From the NCBI RefSeq assembly GCF_027943255.1, contig NC_072893.1, forward strand, positions 29,472,001-29,536,000: DNA of 64,000 bases, written 5' to 3'. Below are positions 24,650 to 36,382 of this stretch, in pieces. Made by a program: the position numbers and the translations under genes. The notes beneath the pieces were generated by a model that did no database searches, was not told the origin of the DNA, and saw only the letters and a list, made by a program, of their open reading frames with translations. Each line of letters begins with the position of its first letter. Position 1 is the first letter of the stretch. Origin of the DNA: Anastrepha obliqua. Taxonomy: Eukaryota > Arthropoda > Insecta > Diptera > Tephritidae.

Positions 24650-25344
24650 AGAATTGATCCTTTATGGATGCCGTTCTGGGCCCCTACCGAAGTAATGTAG
24701 ATAGTTGTTCCAGGTAGGCTACCTCTCCAAAAGAAGAGGAGGGATTTTTTAGTGGCTACGCCACTCAACACGGTAGACGACGGTAGACTTACAGCGGTAA
24801 GTGCGAAGGCATTTTGAGCACTTTGAATCCTACCTCACCCACAAAAAAAAAGCGAATACATCTGTGTTTTAAGCCTTTCACGATACCATCAGATTTTTTT
24901 AAAGAACCTTAGTCAGTTTCAGTTGGGAACTAACATTAAAAAAATTATCCTATAAAATAAATAATAATTAAAATAATGATAAATTACCACCTAGATCCTA
25001 AAGTTCCCGGAATAACTGCCAAATGACGCTCTAAGTTAATTCATTTGCATTGTTTTTTTTTTTTTGTTTGTTTTGCTAGGTAGCCACATTCGTGATTGAC
25101 ATTTCTACTAAAACCATTTCTGCCATTGTTTGACATTTGTAAAAGTTAGGCCATCATGAGAAAATCTACCTCTGCACTTGTTTTTCGATTTTTACAGTTC
25201 TAAAAATGTATTTGAATTTGCAATAAGTGGACAAAAAAGGTCACATGAACAAATTTCTAAGAAAATGGGAGGATAATGAATTCTTTGAGCACTGACGAAA
25301 TTTTAGCTATCCGCGACAAGCGAAATAATTCCTAGGCCGTACAG
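24650..25344. other. Unannotated stretch
   Basis: A small hairpin-like CTCTCCAAAAGAAGAGGAGG lies near 24724, and poly-T near 25055. No gene recognised. Confidence 0.4.
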
Positions 25345-25705
25345 AGGAATTTCTGATAAGCTACTTTCATTCGGCAGAGTCGATCTAAGACTTTTAACTG
25401 GTTATTTACAGCCCACTGTAGGCTGAGATATCGCTTAAACAAAATTACCCTCTCTGCCGATTCTGTGAAATGGACATTGAAAATTCAGAACACATTCTTT
25501 GTAAATGTCCTGGACTAGGTAGAAAATGGCTACATCACATTGGTGGCACTGCCGTGCCTCCATATAAGCCATGAAACGATAAGTCCCAGAATGGGCTAAA
25601 ATCTTTAAAAAGCTCTAAAATATTAGGTACCTCAGCAAGCTTTATACAACAGATCTTATTTGGTTGCAGGGCGTAGTAGCCTAATAATAATATTTAATAA
25701 AATGA
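25345..25705 (+). mobile_element. I/LOA-like non-LTR retrotransposon 3' tail
   Basis: The plus strand reads DLRLLTGYLQPTVG, then ENSEHILCKCPGLGRKWLHH, IGGTAVPPYKP and NGLKSLKSSKILGTSASF, ending GCRA followed by CCTAATAATAATATTTA. It matches the tail of the 21280-22070 copy, in opposite orientation. Frameshifts break the ORF. Confidence 0.8.
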
Positions 25706-25915
25706 GTAGCAAACATTCTAGGAGCATTCTTTCTTCTCACGGAAAGAAAAAAATTAAAGATAAACACACACAAAAACAAAAATAAATTTTAATTCTATCT
25801 AAGATAAACCCTTGCTGTTCGATTATATCTGTTGTTCACTGAATTTTAAGTTTTATTTAAAAAAATTAAACAAGTCATTGCATGATTCAAGAAAACCACC
25901 TCAAATATCAGGTCA

Positions 25916-26012
25916 GTTCATAAGTTCGTGCGTTTTTTAAAGGTGGTTTTAAAATTAATAAAAAAGATATTTAAAGTGAATCTATGGGTAAAATACGCAC
26001 GAACTTATGGAC
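25916..26012. mobile_element. 97-bp mariner-related MITE
   Basis: Ends GTTCATAAGTTCGTGCG and CGCACGAACTTATGGAC are inverted repeats and resemble the ends of the mariner at 38371-39647 (GGACTATGAATAAGTTCGTG). TA follows the right end at 26013... as ACTATTTT; the left flank is altered. No coding sequence remains. Confidence 0.75.
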
Positions 26013-26149
26013 TATTTTCGTATTGTTCATTTGATGGGATTTATATTGAAAAATTAAATATTTTTCACACTTAAAGACAAACATTTATTTAAGAGACATT
26101 TCTGGAATGCACTTAATGGTGCACTAAATTTTATGAAAAATAACAGCAA

Positions 26150-27090
26150 CTAATTTATCATCATATGGGATCTTTTGTAGACTTTCTCTTGAGTCTGGTG
26201 AAGGTTATGAGATTTGCAATTATTTCTGTGATACGAGAGTTTGAGTGCGATTGAAGTCGAGTCTTGTGTGATGTGGCGTTTTCTTATTTTTTCAATTATT
26301 ATGGGCACTTTGAGATCACGATGAATTTGTGCATTTGTGATATAATAAGGTGCGTTTGAGATCATGCTGAGGGTTTTCGACTGGTACCTTTGAACTATTT
26401 CGATGTTGGAATTAGCTGCCGTGCCCCAAAGTTGAATGAATACCATATGCTCATATCGGTTTCAAGATAGCTGAGTAAAGTGTGAGAGCTTACTTTCGAC
26501 AGAAACATGAAAATTTCGATATCGTAACCAATATAGGATTCTGAGTTTTATTCCTCTTTTTACTCCTGAGTCAATTGCGAGTAAAGCGGTGTCACCTGAT
26601 AGTTTCCTCACTAACTGGTAGATCGTAAGTATATATCAGGTATAGGATGTGGTCCATAATACTGTCTTGGGGTGCAAAAGCTAAACTTTCACATAGTTTA
26701 GACTGTTCTTCACCTTCTTTGACAAAGAAATATCGGTTTTCGAGGTAGGACTTAATAAATATTAATAATTTATTGAAAGAGTGTTTTTTATTTTATAGAG
26801 TAAACCAGCATGCTAAACGCGGTCAAAGGCTTGAAATATATCAAGAAAAGCCGCTGTGTAATATTTTTTTGTTCAAATGCTTTATGTATGCAGTTTATGA
26901 GCCTATGAACTTGTTCGATGGTACTGTGTTTTTTTCTGAAACCGAATTGGTGGTTTGTAATTATATTTCAGTCTTGAATTATAGGCATCATTCTTTTAAG
27001 GAAACAGGATTCCATTATTTTAGAGACAATAGGCAATAGGCTGATGGGCCGATAAGGATAATTTTTACTTGAGTTACCTTCTATTGAGGC
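26150..27090 (-). mobile_element. Jockey-like non-LTR retrotransposon RT fragment
   Basis: Read on the minus strand from 27090: NYPYRPISLLPIVSKIMESC, then IHKAFEQKKYYTAAFLDIS with SQAFDRVWHAGLLYKIKN (first catalytic aspartate region of RT), a degraded FADDTALL-like LSGDTALLAIDSGV, and the C-terminal Jockey signature YEHMVFIQLWGTAANSNIEI with QRYQSKTLSMISNAPYYITN. Frameshifts and deletions shorten the palm. The order and motifs fit the Jockey clade rather than RTE or I/LOA. No endonuclease or poly-A tail was found, so it is a dead internal piece. Confidence 0.85.
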
Positions 27091-27244
27091 GGAAGAAAAC
27101 CAGATAATGTAATAGAATATATGTACATAAGGAAAATGAGTTCTTCTTTTGGGAGTTTTTTTAGTACTTATCCTGTTATAGGACATATCCACACACTTTT
27201 TTAGAAGAAGACGTTTTATTTTTAGTCTACGTGTAAAATACACA

Positions 27245-28690
27245 AAAAATAACTAACTAGTACTAGCTAGAGACCATCAGTTGGTCGTTAAAATAAATTA
27301 AAATAGACACAGCTTCTGCTGATTCTTAGTCCTAAAATGCATTAAAATTGTTTTTATTGTTATTTCTATAAAGTTGGCTAAAGCACTTATATTTATCTCA
27401 AAAGGTTGTGTCAGCTAAACTCTTCGATGCAACTGATGCGCCAAAAAGTATATCCCCCTTGCATAGGTAAGTTTGTGGCAATTGTCTAAGAGGTGTACTC
27501 GAAAACTTACAAAAGCAGCAAGATGGCCAACAAGAATTAAGTAGGTAACCGTGAAAGATCCATGTAAAACCAAAAAGAAATCTTGTAAAAATCCTTAGAT
27601 CTGGACATTTGGATGCGCTGAGAAATAGAGGCTTAACTTTGGTAGAATTAATAGTTGCATGGAGATGGATGTAGTCATTCTAATTTTCAGGTTTACTAGT
27701 TAGGTGCATTGATGCAGATTAATGAGATGCCTTAAGTCAGCCTTTTCAAGAGCATCTAAATACAAAATTGGTAGCATATGAGCAACTTTACAACATTTGT
27801 GGGTGAGGTTAGTGTCGCCAATACTACAGTAACTAGTATCCATATCAATTTAATGTTGACTTGTTATTTAATGAATAAATATCGTATATAAACAATCAAA
27901 AAAATTTTGATAAAATTTCATAAGGCATAGATGACAGATCGACTATTTGTATAGATGCAAAAATTGCCTTAGGTTTTAAAAGCTAATAAATCAGCCTGGT
28001 AGATAGTAAAGATTTCAAACAGTGAACATGAATTTTAGTTACGATTCCCTGTCATTGCGTTGCATTCTTTTGTTTTCCATTTAAATATTTACATAAGAAC
28101 TGCTTTTAAGTTTCTCCACAAATTTACATATAATGCGATTATGTTTATCTCAAACTTCTATTTTATTACTCTTTATTTATATTTCACATATCTGGTTCAG
28201 TGTTTAAGTTCATTTATTCATTTTTATTTTTTTCTTTGTCCTAGTCTTTTATTTTTGATTTTACATTTCGAGTTCGCTACTTAAGTCTTTGGTTTAATGG
28301 CGCTGTAGGTGGTTATCGATTGTTGCCTTTTACGTTCATTAGCAGCGTTTTTGTCCAAATAAATCATGGCAGTTATTTATGTTTCTAAACTTGTTGCGAT
28401 ACAAATTCTTAGCAAGGCGCTGAAAGAAAACAAATTAAAAGCGGCAATCAAGTGGAACAAATCTCAAAGTGAGCAGATCTGATGCAGCCTCCTGTGCATG
28501 AGCAGGAATATACAATTGTACTTATGTACTTATGTACATATGTAAATATAATATTATTCAATGGGAGATGTGCATAGTAATTTAACAAACTTAGATAGGT
28601 TAAAACTAAGAACTTTGTGTTACTTTTAAGTTCATTGAAGGAGTTTAGGAGTTTATTTCTTGAGTACAACGAAACTCAAAAATGGTTGCT
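27245..28690. other. Unannotated stretch
   Basis: No gene recognised. 27400-27800 has a less AT-biased composition and could be an old element, but no motif supports it. A 74-codon T-rich frame at 28060-28284 is probably chance. Confidence 0.4.
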
Positions 28691-28694
28691 TTAA

Positions 28695-29735
28695 GGGGGT
28701 ATTCTGGTCTAGACGTCTTAATTTTAGGTATTTTTAAAACTAAAATAAAAAAATTAAAAACATTTTTACTATCCAATTTTTTATGGTTTTTATAAATATT
28801 GGAAAAGTACAATATAAAAAAAAAATGTACAATATAAAAAAAATAAAAAAATCGTAGAATTACAGGCCAGCGGAGTGGGGCTACATAAAAAACCGTGCTC
28901 TATAGTTGACATGATTCCAACCCTTGTAGTGATATAAAACGAACAAATTAAAAAAATTCTTCAGTATTTAGGATGTCGCTATCGGATTACGCCAAATCAA
29001 AGAGAAAAAAAAATTCAAATTCAAATGCCGTCAACTTGAAAAAAAAAAATGTTTTTACCCTCTTTTTTTTACCTTTTCAAATTTTTTAAAAATACTTCAA
29101 ACTTAAATTTTTCAAAATCCGAGGCAGGCGCGATATACAGAGGTATAATAAAAAATTCTTATCAAACTTCAAACCGATTGGTCAAGTAGAACTTGAGATA
29201 TCATGACGACCATCTCAAAAAAAGGAGTTTTGAGAAAATCGCGTTCGAAGTTTGAGCAACAATTCCAATAGAATAACTTAGATCATAATATTTACTACTC
29301 ACTCTGGATTAATCGGCGCTATATTTCCAGGTATATATTATAGAAGTATAAAGTACATATATATATGTATTAGGCCGGGTCAATTTGTGGAGAGGCAAAA
29401 AAATCCCCCATTGCTTTGTGAAAATCATATTCTAGGGATCAAAATAAGAAACTTTGCCGAAGGAATCATACCTCTAAAACGAATTTCACAGAGCAATGAG
29501 TGATTTTTAAATCGACCCGCCCTAATATGTATAGAATAAATAAAGGTTGTGTGGAATAAAAAAGATTTTCTGGAAAAAACGAGTCCTCTAGTCGTCCGGT
29601 AACATCTGCCGCTCATTGCGCGGAAAATAATTCGAATTTTGAAAAATCCGTTGAAGGGCATATTTTTGAAGGTCTAAACTTTGAAAATATGCAAAAAAAA
29701 ACGTTTTTTTCAAATATCTAGACCAGAATACCCCC
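28695..29735. mobile_element. TTAA-flanked piggyBac-like non-autonomous element (1041 bp)
   Basis: TTAA occurs at 28691-28694 and again at 29736-29739. Between them the ends GGGGGTATTCTGGTCTAGA and TCTAGACCAGAATACCCCC are perfect inverted repeats of 19 bp. TTAA duplication is the hallmark of piggyBac-type transposition. No transposase is encoded. The interior contains a phrase GAGAAAATCGCGTTCGAAG similar to GAGAAAAACGCGTTTAAAG in the second TTAA element at 51052-51768, and a smaller TIR element is nested at 29370-29525. Confidence 0.85.
29370..29525. mobile_element. 156-bp MITE with TA duplication nested in the TTAA element
   Basis: Ends TTAGGCCGGGTCAATTT and AAATCGACCCGCCCTAA are imperfect inverted repeats. 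TA flanks each side (29368-29369 and 29526-29527), as for Tc1/mariner-type insertion. No coding capacity. Confidence 0.75.
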
Positions 29736-29819
29736 TTAAGTATTGGTTATAACGGTAGCATTTCATGAAATTGGTAATAAGCTACTATTAAATTTAATTC
29801 AAATTTTATTATTTGAAAA

Positions 29820-29960
29820 TACAAGGTGGCGCAAAATTAATCATCCCATGTTGTCCCTCAATTTGTGGAACAACATCAAGAAACACGCACAAGAAGAGGA
29901 GGAGCTCGGTCAAACACGCAGAAAGGACGAATTATTTAAACAAAAGCAAAATAAATCACC
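29820..29960 (+). repeat. TIR motif joined to a SINE body fragment
   Basis: TACAAGGTGGCGCAAAATTA at 29820 is followed by TTTGTGGAACAACATCAAGA and GAGGAGGAGCTCGGTCAAAC, a piece of the tRNA-derived SINE body (plus orientation). It is either a chimaeric repeat or an insertion of one element in the other. Confidence 0.6.
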
Positions 29961-31429
29961 GATTTTTAATTGAAAAAAATTACATATTTTGAATTTTCAG
30001 ACTCAGCGTCCGATTTTACAAAGGTATTGGATGGTCTGTCTCTTGGGTCTACTTTGGCTGTAAACTAGTATAAGTTTTAGACTCATATTAAATTGCATTT
30101 TGATCAACTTTTTATGCAACCTGGTGATTTCAACTATGCCTACACCTGCACCATAAAGTTTTGCCAGTCTCCGTAGCTAAATATTTGGTATTATTATTTA
30201 AATTGATTTTGTAAAGTGAGAGCAACTAAAGTGAACACACCCATCGTAGCCTAACGTAATATTATACTTCAAAGCAAAATGCATTTCTAATTTCCTGTTT
30301 TGTATATGCAAATTATAGTTTTAATGAAATTTTCAGTTCCACAAGCGCATCCCTCCTCACCAGGGTTATTACAACACACCCAGTTAGTCAAACAAAACAA
30401 ACCAAACAAAACAAAAACCTAAACAAATGGAAATCTGAGTAAAATAAAAAGCGCAAACAAAAGATCAAACTCACTTCGCACTAAATCCACAAAGAGGCAC
30501 CAAAAGGCACCAAAACATGGCATGACTTTAAAATACGACCGCATGCAGTGAATTTGCACCTTGAATAGCCGAAGTCAAAAATGCCGAAAACACCGCAAAC
30601 AAAAATCAGTTTTAAAATCATAGTTAACAGTACAAGTGTAATGTAATCAGAGCATAAATAAATTTGGTTTTTTGTTTTTTTTTTTTTTTGCCGTTTGGTA
30701 ATTAAGCACACGTATTCACATAAGTTTTATAGAAAATCTAACTAACAAAACTACACTTTGGAAGGGTGCCGCGCGAGTGCCTCAGCCAGCAGCAGCAGCA
30801 GCAAAAGTGACGGTCACAGAGAAATGTGAAAAATTACAACTCAAACTCAGTTTAAGCGCCAAATTAACGCATCGTAAACAAGCACACATTGTAAATATGT
30901 ACATGCACACATATGCGACTACAACAACAACACACGCCCAACAATTAAAGCACTGTTAGTGATCCGCAATCACGAATCGCCGCTTATCGTTTGCAGTTGC
31001 TTTGAAAGGAGAAGTGGAAGAAAACATAACTGCGTGAAGTGTCGAGAGTTTATACAAAGCCACATGTTTCTTGTTTTGTTGTTGCGTTGAGGCACAGTGG
31101 ACATGGAGAAAGAGAAAAGCGGAAAATCACAGATCACAGTGCAAAAAAGGACGACTTTTTTTCTTGAAAAATATTTATATTCCATCGTCAGTGTCTATCG
31201 TGCCACCTTCAAATGGGGACTATACTTTCCAATACTTTTTTTAACCGGCGAAGCATTTCTGAGTAGTGCACGACTTCTAATCTTTATAGGTATCTGTCTA
31301 AAACAAAAAGTAAATAAAAATGGCTGATAATTTCGACCAAAGTTGGCGGCTCCCTTGTAGTGAGACAGCAACAAAATGCGGTAAATAACTTACACGGATT
31401 TATACCCAGCCTTTTATAATTATGAATAA
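29961..31429. other. Unannotated stretch with (CAG)n
   Basis: A short (CAG)n lies at 30785-30801, next to a 60-codon plus-strand frame MPQPAAAAAKVTVTEKCEKL that has no other support. No element is recognised. Host regulatory or UTR DNA is possible. Confidence 0.4.
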
Positions 31430-31690
31430 TATGAAATGATATGGAAATTTTTGTGACTTAAATAGTTCTGAAACTTGTTTAAAAAAAATAATGCTACTCT
31501 ACGAAAAATTTCCATTTAAAATGTTACTTAAAATTTTTGGAAGAAACAGGCATAGAAAGGTTTAATTCATTTTATGTTTCTCAAAACAAAAACAAATTCT
31601 ATATTTGTCGAAAAAATTGTATTGCAAAAGTTACTCAGAATTCTATTCCATGTAACATTTCTCAAACAAAATTAATTCCAAAGTTATTAT
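31430..31690. repeat. Left part of an approximately 100-bp tandem array
   Basis: Units carry AAAATGTTACTTAAAATTTT, GAAGAAACAGGCATAGAAAG and ATTTCTCAAAACAAAAAC, and match the array at 34200-35110. The two parts are separated by the retroelement at 31690-34200, which apparently landed in the array. Confidence 0.7.
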
Positions 31691-34200
31691 TATTACTATG
31701 ATTGGCTGTTTGTGCACTGCGACCTGAAAATATCTATTGTGCAGCCATTTAGCCTAGTTAAACAGTTTTAGGCTGTTGATAAATCCTAAAACTGCTCTAG
31801 GCTTAATTGCTACCAAGAAGTTTGGATCTATAACCCTGCTTCCCAGTTAATTTAGTCAGCGTCGTGCCACTGCTGGGCAGTCGCACAGAATATGTTCTGC
31901 TGCAGAGTCTACTACAGGAATCGTTTTCTATCGCAACTATCTTTTTCATATGATAACTAAGTTTGTATGTAGTTTAGTGTAAAGTTTCATGTCCTTGCTG
32001 CTTAGGTCAAAGATTGCTTCCGTTTTCGATCTATGAGTCTTTTCGATTTCCGCATGCCCGATTGGGCTCTCCAGTATTGGATTAGACCTCGTTATTCCTA
32101 CTCACGTAGAAAGGCACTTTTGAAGCTATCATTTACTCCACAGAAAGGTTCAGGACCTATGAAGGGAGTGTTTGCCCCCTTTTTCGTTAAAATGTCCGCA
32201 ATTTCATTCCCTTCGTGCCCCTCATGTTCCGGAACCCACATCAAGGTAACAAAGTTTCCTGATGCTAGGGTGTTGAGGATTTTAAACATTCCCAGACCAA
32301 CCTTGATTGGAATGAGAAGCTATCCAGCGACTTTAGAGCTGCTTAACTGTCAGAGAGGACGTTAATATTGGCTCCGCGCGTGCCTCTCTGAGACATGGAC
32401 CTCCGCTTGGAAAATGGAAATGATTTTTCCCATTGCAATTGCTTTTTTGAAATGTGGTCCGACAACTCTCAACCCTGCACTACCGTCTTCCAGTTTGGAC
32501 CAATCAGTAAACCCCACCTGTGCGCCCTCTTTTAGGGATATTCCATTGTTTCTCCACACTGAACGGTCACTAATGACCACTTTGAAATTCTTGAAGAATT
32601 CTAGTTTCCTTGAATTGTCATTGTTCCCATCTTGTCATAGACTGTTAGGCATTGAGAGGTCAGGATTGAACCCAGAATTCTTACATGTCCTGTAAGATTG
32701 CCTTCTTTGAGATGGAATAGATTAGGATGCTTTATGGCTGCACTGAGTTCCGACCCTTTGGCTACAAGATAGAGTGGAATGAGTCCAGTAATCATTCCTA
32801 AAGCCGCTGTGGGACAGATTAGCATTGCTCCCGTTACGCTCAGACAGTCTTTTCTGTATACCTTGTTAAGTGTTATCTCTGCTTTAGTTTGGTCTGCTTT
32901 TGGCCACCATAGCAGAGAGGTATAGGTGATCATTGGCACTATTATTGTATTATAAGGCCATGCCCTCATATTTGGCCGCAACCCCATGTAAAGCCTTTGG
33001 CATATGCATATTGCTCTAAAGGTTTTATTTGTGATGTACGATAAGTGATTTTTTTAGGTCAAGGTTTTATCAAGGATTACTCCCAGATATTTCACATCCC
33101 CAGATATAGTTAAGTTGGCGTACCCTAGTTTAAAAGTCCCTAAACTTAATTTGCTGCTTCGTTTGTTTCGGATTTATCGTAAGTCCTTTCTCCTGACACC
33201 AATTTTGCATAATGGCGAGAGCTAATAGGTCTATGGATAAGTTCGTGCGGTTTTACAACAGATGGCGTAACTTGATTATTATTCCATCGATCCACATTTC
33301 CAAACATTCATTGGAGAGCTACTGTCGTAAGGCACAAACGTCAGTATAAGTTTTTTATTTGAAGCGTAAACAACAATATTTTTACCACACTTGAAAATGT
33401 CGAATTTCGTGCCAAATAATGTGTTTTTGCGGGGAATTCTTTAATATGAAGAAAAAAGCAGCCGAAAGTCATCGTATCTTGGTGGAAGTTTATGGTGAGC
33501 ATGCTCTAGCTGAGCGAACGTGCCAGAAGTGGTTTGCACGCTTTAAAAGTGGTGATTTTGGCCGCGCCGCCAAAGTTCATGGATACCGAATTGGAGGAAT
33601 TGCTCGATCAAGATCCGGTTCAAACGCAAGAAGAGGTTGCAAAAACTTTAGGAGTTGATCAATCAACCATTTCCAAACGTTTAAAAGCCATGGGAATGAT
33701 CCGAAATTCAAATTTCGAAAAAAAACCGCACGAACTTATTCATAGACCTTAGATGCGATCAGTTATATTCGAGTCAAATTTGCCTCTCACCATGATGACT
33801 TTATCGTCAGCAAAGCCCTAAACTTCGTATCGGAGATCTTTGAGAGTCTGTAGAAGCTCGTCAATGATCAATAGCCCAAAGAAACGGTGATAAAGCGCCT
33901 CCTTGGGGGCATCCTTTGGTTGACTTGACACATAATCTTATTGACCCAGATTCATAGATTGTTGTTCTATTACTCAGCATATTGAGAACCCACCTTAAGA
34001 TTAATCTATCTATTTCCTTTCTAACTATACCTTCCTCAATAGAACTGAAAGAAGCATTATCGAATGTCCCTGTAATGTCAACCGATGTACAGACGGCAAT
34101 TTCCTTATCAGCCAACGCCTTTTCGATCTTTCTCGTAAGGCTATGTATGGCAGTTTCAGTTGACTTGCCTGACTGGTAAGCGTATTGTTCAACTCTAATG
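31690..34200 (-). mobile_element. I/LOA-like non-LTR retrotransposon, 5'-truncated, with RT and RNase H
   Basis: Minus strand, from 34200: EQYAYQSGKSTETAIHSLTR, VDITGTFDNASFSSIEEG (RT catalytic block, usual D altered to T before FDNASF), KGCPQGGALSPFLW, and GFADDKVIMVRGK near 33790-33820. After the nested mariner (33228-33748) it resumes LALAIMQNWCQEKGLTINP, then KAEITLNKVYRKDCLSVTGA (RT thumb end), RNase H blocks GFTDWSKLEDGSAGLRVVG (first D), IFQAEVHV (E) and LMWVPEHEGHEGNEIADILT (last D), and the tail DSAAEHILCDCPAVARR. It ends in TAGTAATAATAATAA-type repeats at about 31690, as in the I group. Frameshifts and stops show it is dead. It is the most complete I/LOA-like copy in the window. Confidence 0.88.
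33228..33748 (+). mobile_element. Internally deleted mariner (521 bp) nested in the retroelement
   Basis: Ends GGTCTATGGATAAGTTCGTG and CACGAACTTATTCATAGACC are those of the mariner at 38371-39647. The 5' non-coding sequence and the first third of the transposase (MSNFVPNNVFLRGIL, KKKAAESHRILVEVYGEHAL, EEVAKTLGVDQSTISKRLKA) are present and almost identical to the intact copy, then the sequence jumps from ATGATCCGAAA straight to TTCAAATTTCGAAAAA near the 3' end. A second small deletion removes the LEDEEREGA segment, and one base is lost near 33443. TA lies at the left edge. It splits the RT gene between GFADD and LALAIMQNW. Confidence 0.9.
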
Positions 34201-35110
34201 TGTTTTCAAAAGTTACTCAGAATTCTAAAAGTGAAGAAAAACCTAAGATCGTTTAATGTTCTTCAAAAAATATTAATATCTTTCCCAAAAAATGTTCATT
34301 TCAAAAGTTGCTTAAAATTTTTAAAGTATAGAAGAGCCTAAATTCAAAAGTTTTGAGTTTAAAAGTTGTTTAAAATTCTTAGAAGAGACAAGCATGGAAA
34401 AACCTAAGCTCGTTTCATATTTCTCAAAACATAACACTTATAATTTTTGGAAAAAATATTTATCTCAAAAGTTGCCTCAAATTCTTAGAGGAAACAAGTA
34501 TGAAGAAGCTTAAGTTCGTTTAATATTAAAAAAAAAATATTTTCGTTTTTCAAAATTTCTAGAAGTACATTTCAGAATAACAAAATTATAATTTTTGAAA
34601 AATTTTGATTTCAAAAGTTGCTTATAATTTATTTAAAGTATATTCTATATCAAGTATAGAAAAGTGTAAATTCATTTGATATTTCTCAAAATAACCAATT
34701 TTTTCACTTTCCAAAATTTTCTTTACAAAAGAAAAGCCTAACCAAACAAAACCATTTTATAAATTTTGCAAAGTCATTTGATATTTGTAAAAATAAAAAA
34801 ATAAATTTTTTTTTAATATTCTCGAAACTTTCGTATTAAAAGTTACTCAAAATGTTTAGAAGAGAAAGCATGGCAAAGTTTAAGCTCGTTTGATATTTCT
34901 TAAAAATAAAAATAAAAAAAAATTGTAACTTTCCAAAATTTGTTTTTGCAAAAGTTGCTAAAATTTTTAGAAGAGAAAGCATGGAAGAGCGAAAGTTTAT
35001 TTGATATTTCTCAAAAAAAATTGAATAATTTTCGAAAAATTTTTAAAATTTGCTTAAAATTCGTAGAAACTATAAGTATAAAAAATCCTAAATTCATTTT
35101 TTCTCTTTTT
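34200..35110. repeat. Right part of an approximately 100-bp tandem array
   Basis: Degenerate units repeat the order TCAAAAGTTGCTTAAAATTT, TTAGAAGAGAAAGCATGGAA, GCCTAAGCTCGTTTGATATT and TCTCAAAA plus an A/T-rich spacer. About eight units are visible. It continues the array at 31430-31690. Confidence 0.8.
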
Positions 35111-36382
35111 TGATTTTTCCTTCCTTCAATCAGCTCGGGAACTTAGGGACTTGACAAGACTCTGCCATGGTACACAATTCAGGACTGTTGTTTTTGCTAA
35201 ATATTTGATTAAATTGTAGAAGCATGGAAGAGTATAAATACGAAAGAAGCTAAGCTTTGTAAGCCGGATAAAGCTTTTGTTGCATTTCAAAAATCTTCAA
35301 AAATTATGCTGGCAAATTCAAACATTTTAAAGAAGAAAAATGTGTTTTACCCTAAACTTAGTGAATATTACACTTATCCGCATAAAATCTCTAACGAACC
35401 GGTAGATTGTTTTTACTAGTTAAAAAAATTACAAAAACAGCAAACCTTAAAAAAATTACAAAAAGTTGTACATTAAAAAAAATGCTTATTCTCGGCATTT
35501 TTTATTTTCAATAATTTAATAATTGGGGGTGAACCATCTTGTTTACGCACTTGTGCCCCTCTTTCATCACACTGTGCACCAACTTATCTAACTGATTGGG
35601 TGTGCGAGGGTACCGGCCTGCGTATGGCCTAAATGCTGCAAATTATCAGATGCCTAATACGCATTCGCTTGTGTGAATTTATGTTGGCCACGTTGTGCTA
35701 CGTACATAAATTCACGCAAAAACGCATGCGTGATATTAGTGAACTAGTGCGAATGCGAGCAAATCACACATGCACATACACACACATACATACATACATA
35801 CATATAAGTAACATCTGATTTGACTACTTGCTTGGCTGTGTATTCCAGTTTGAAGCCTTTCAATTTCTCATATGCGTAAGTACTTAAAATTTTCTTATTT
35901 TCTTTTTCGCGTCTACAAATATTTATTATTTTTTTATTGCTTTGTTGAATGTTTCGCATATTTGAGTTTTTTATTTATTTGGACAACAAGTTTTATAGCT
36001 TTTTTAATTGCGTATTTATGATTTCAATGCATTTTTCTTACAAGAGTTTTTTTGGTTTTTTTTTTTTGTTCAGCTAGCAAATTTGACATATTAAAAACGG
36101 CTTGAAATATCACGCAAAACTGCCTAAGAGTGAATAAAATTTATTACTTGACATAAATATTTCTTAATGAGATTTCGTGCGTTGTAACTGCGAGTAAAAA
36201 ACTTTTGATTCACCGCACACGAGGATGTTTTTTGCAATTTTATTTTATTTTTCTATATACTTATATATACATATGGACGTGTACCAGTTTAAAAGAGAAT
36301 TTGACATACAAGGTGTGTTCAAAAAGTATCGCGAATTTTGAATTTTCGCAGGTTATGTATTTTCGAATTTCGATTTTTTTAT
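35111..36382. other. Unannotated stretch with (CATA)n
   Basis: ACATACACACACATACATAC-type repeats lie at 35775-35802. Nothing else is recognised; 36240-36280 is TATA-rich. Confidence 0.4.

Noticed and set aside
32033..32695. Plus-strand frames of 110 and 93 codons
   Set aside because: They are antisense to the RNase H domain of the retroelement at 31690-34200.
33396..33752. A possible separate small gene with a helix-turn-helix domain
   Set aside because: It is the 5' third of the deleted mariner, almost identical to the intact copy at 38371-39647.
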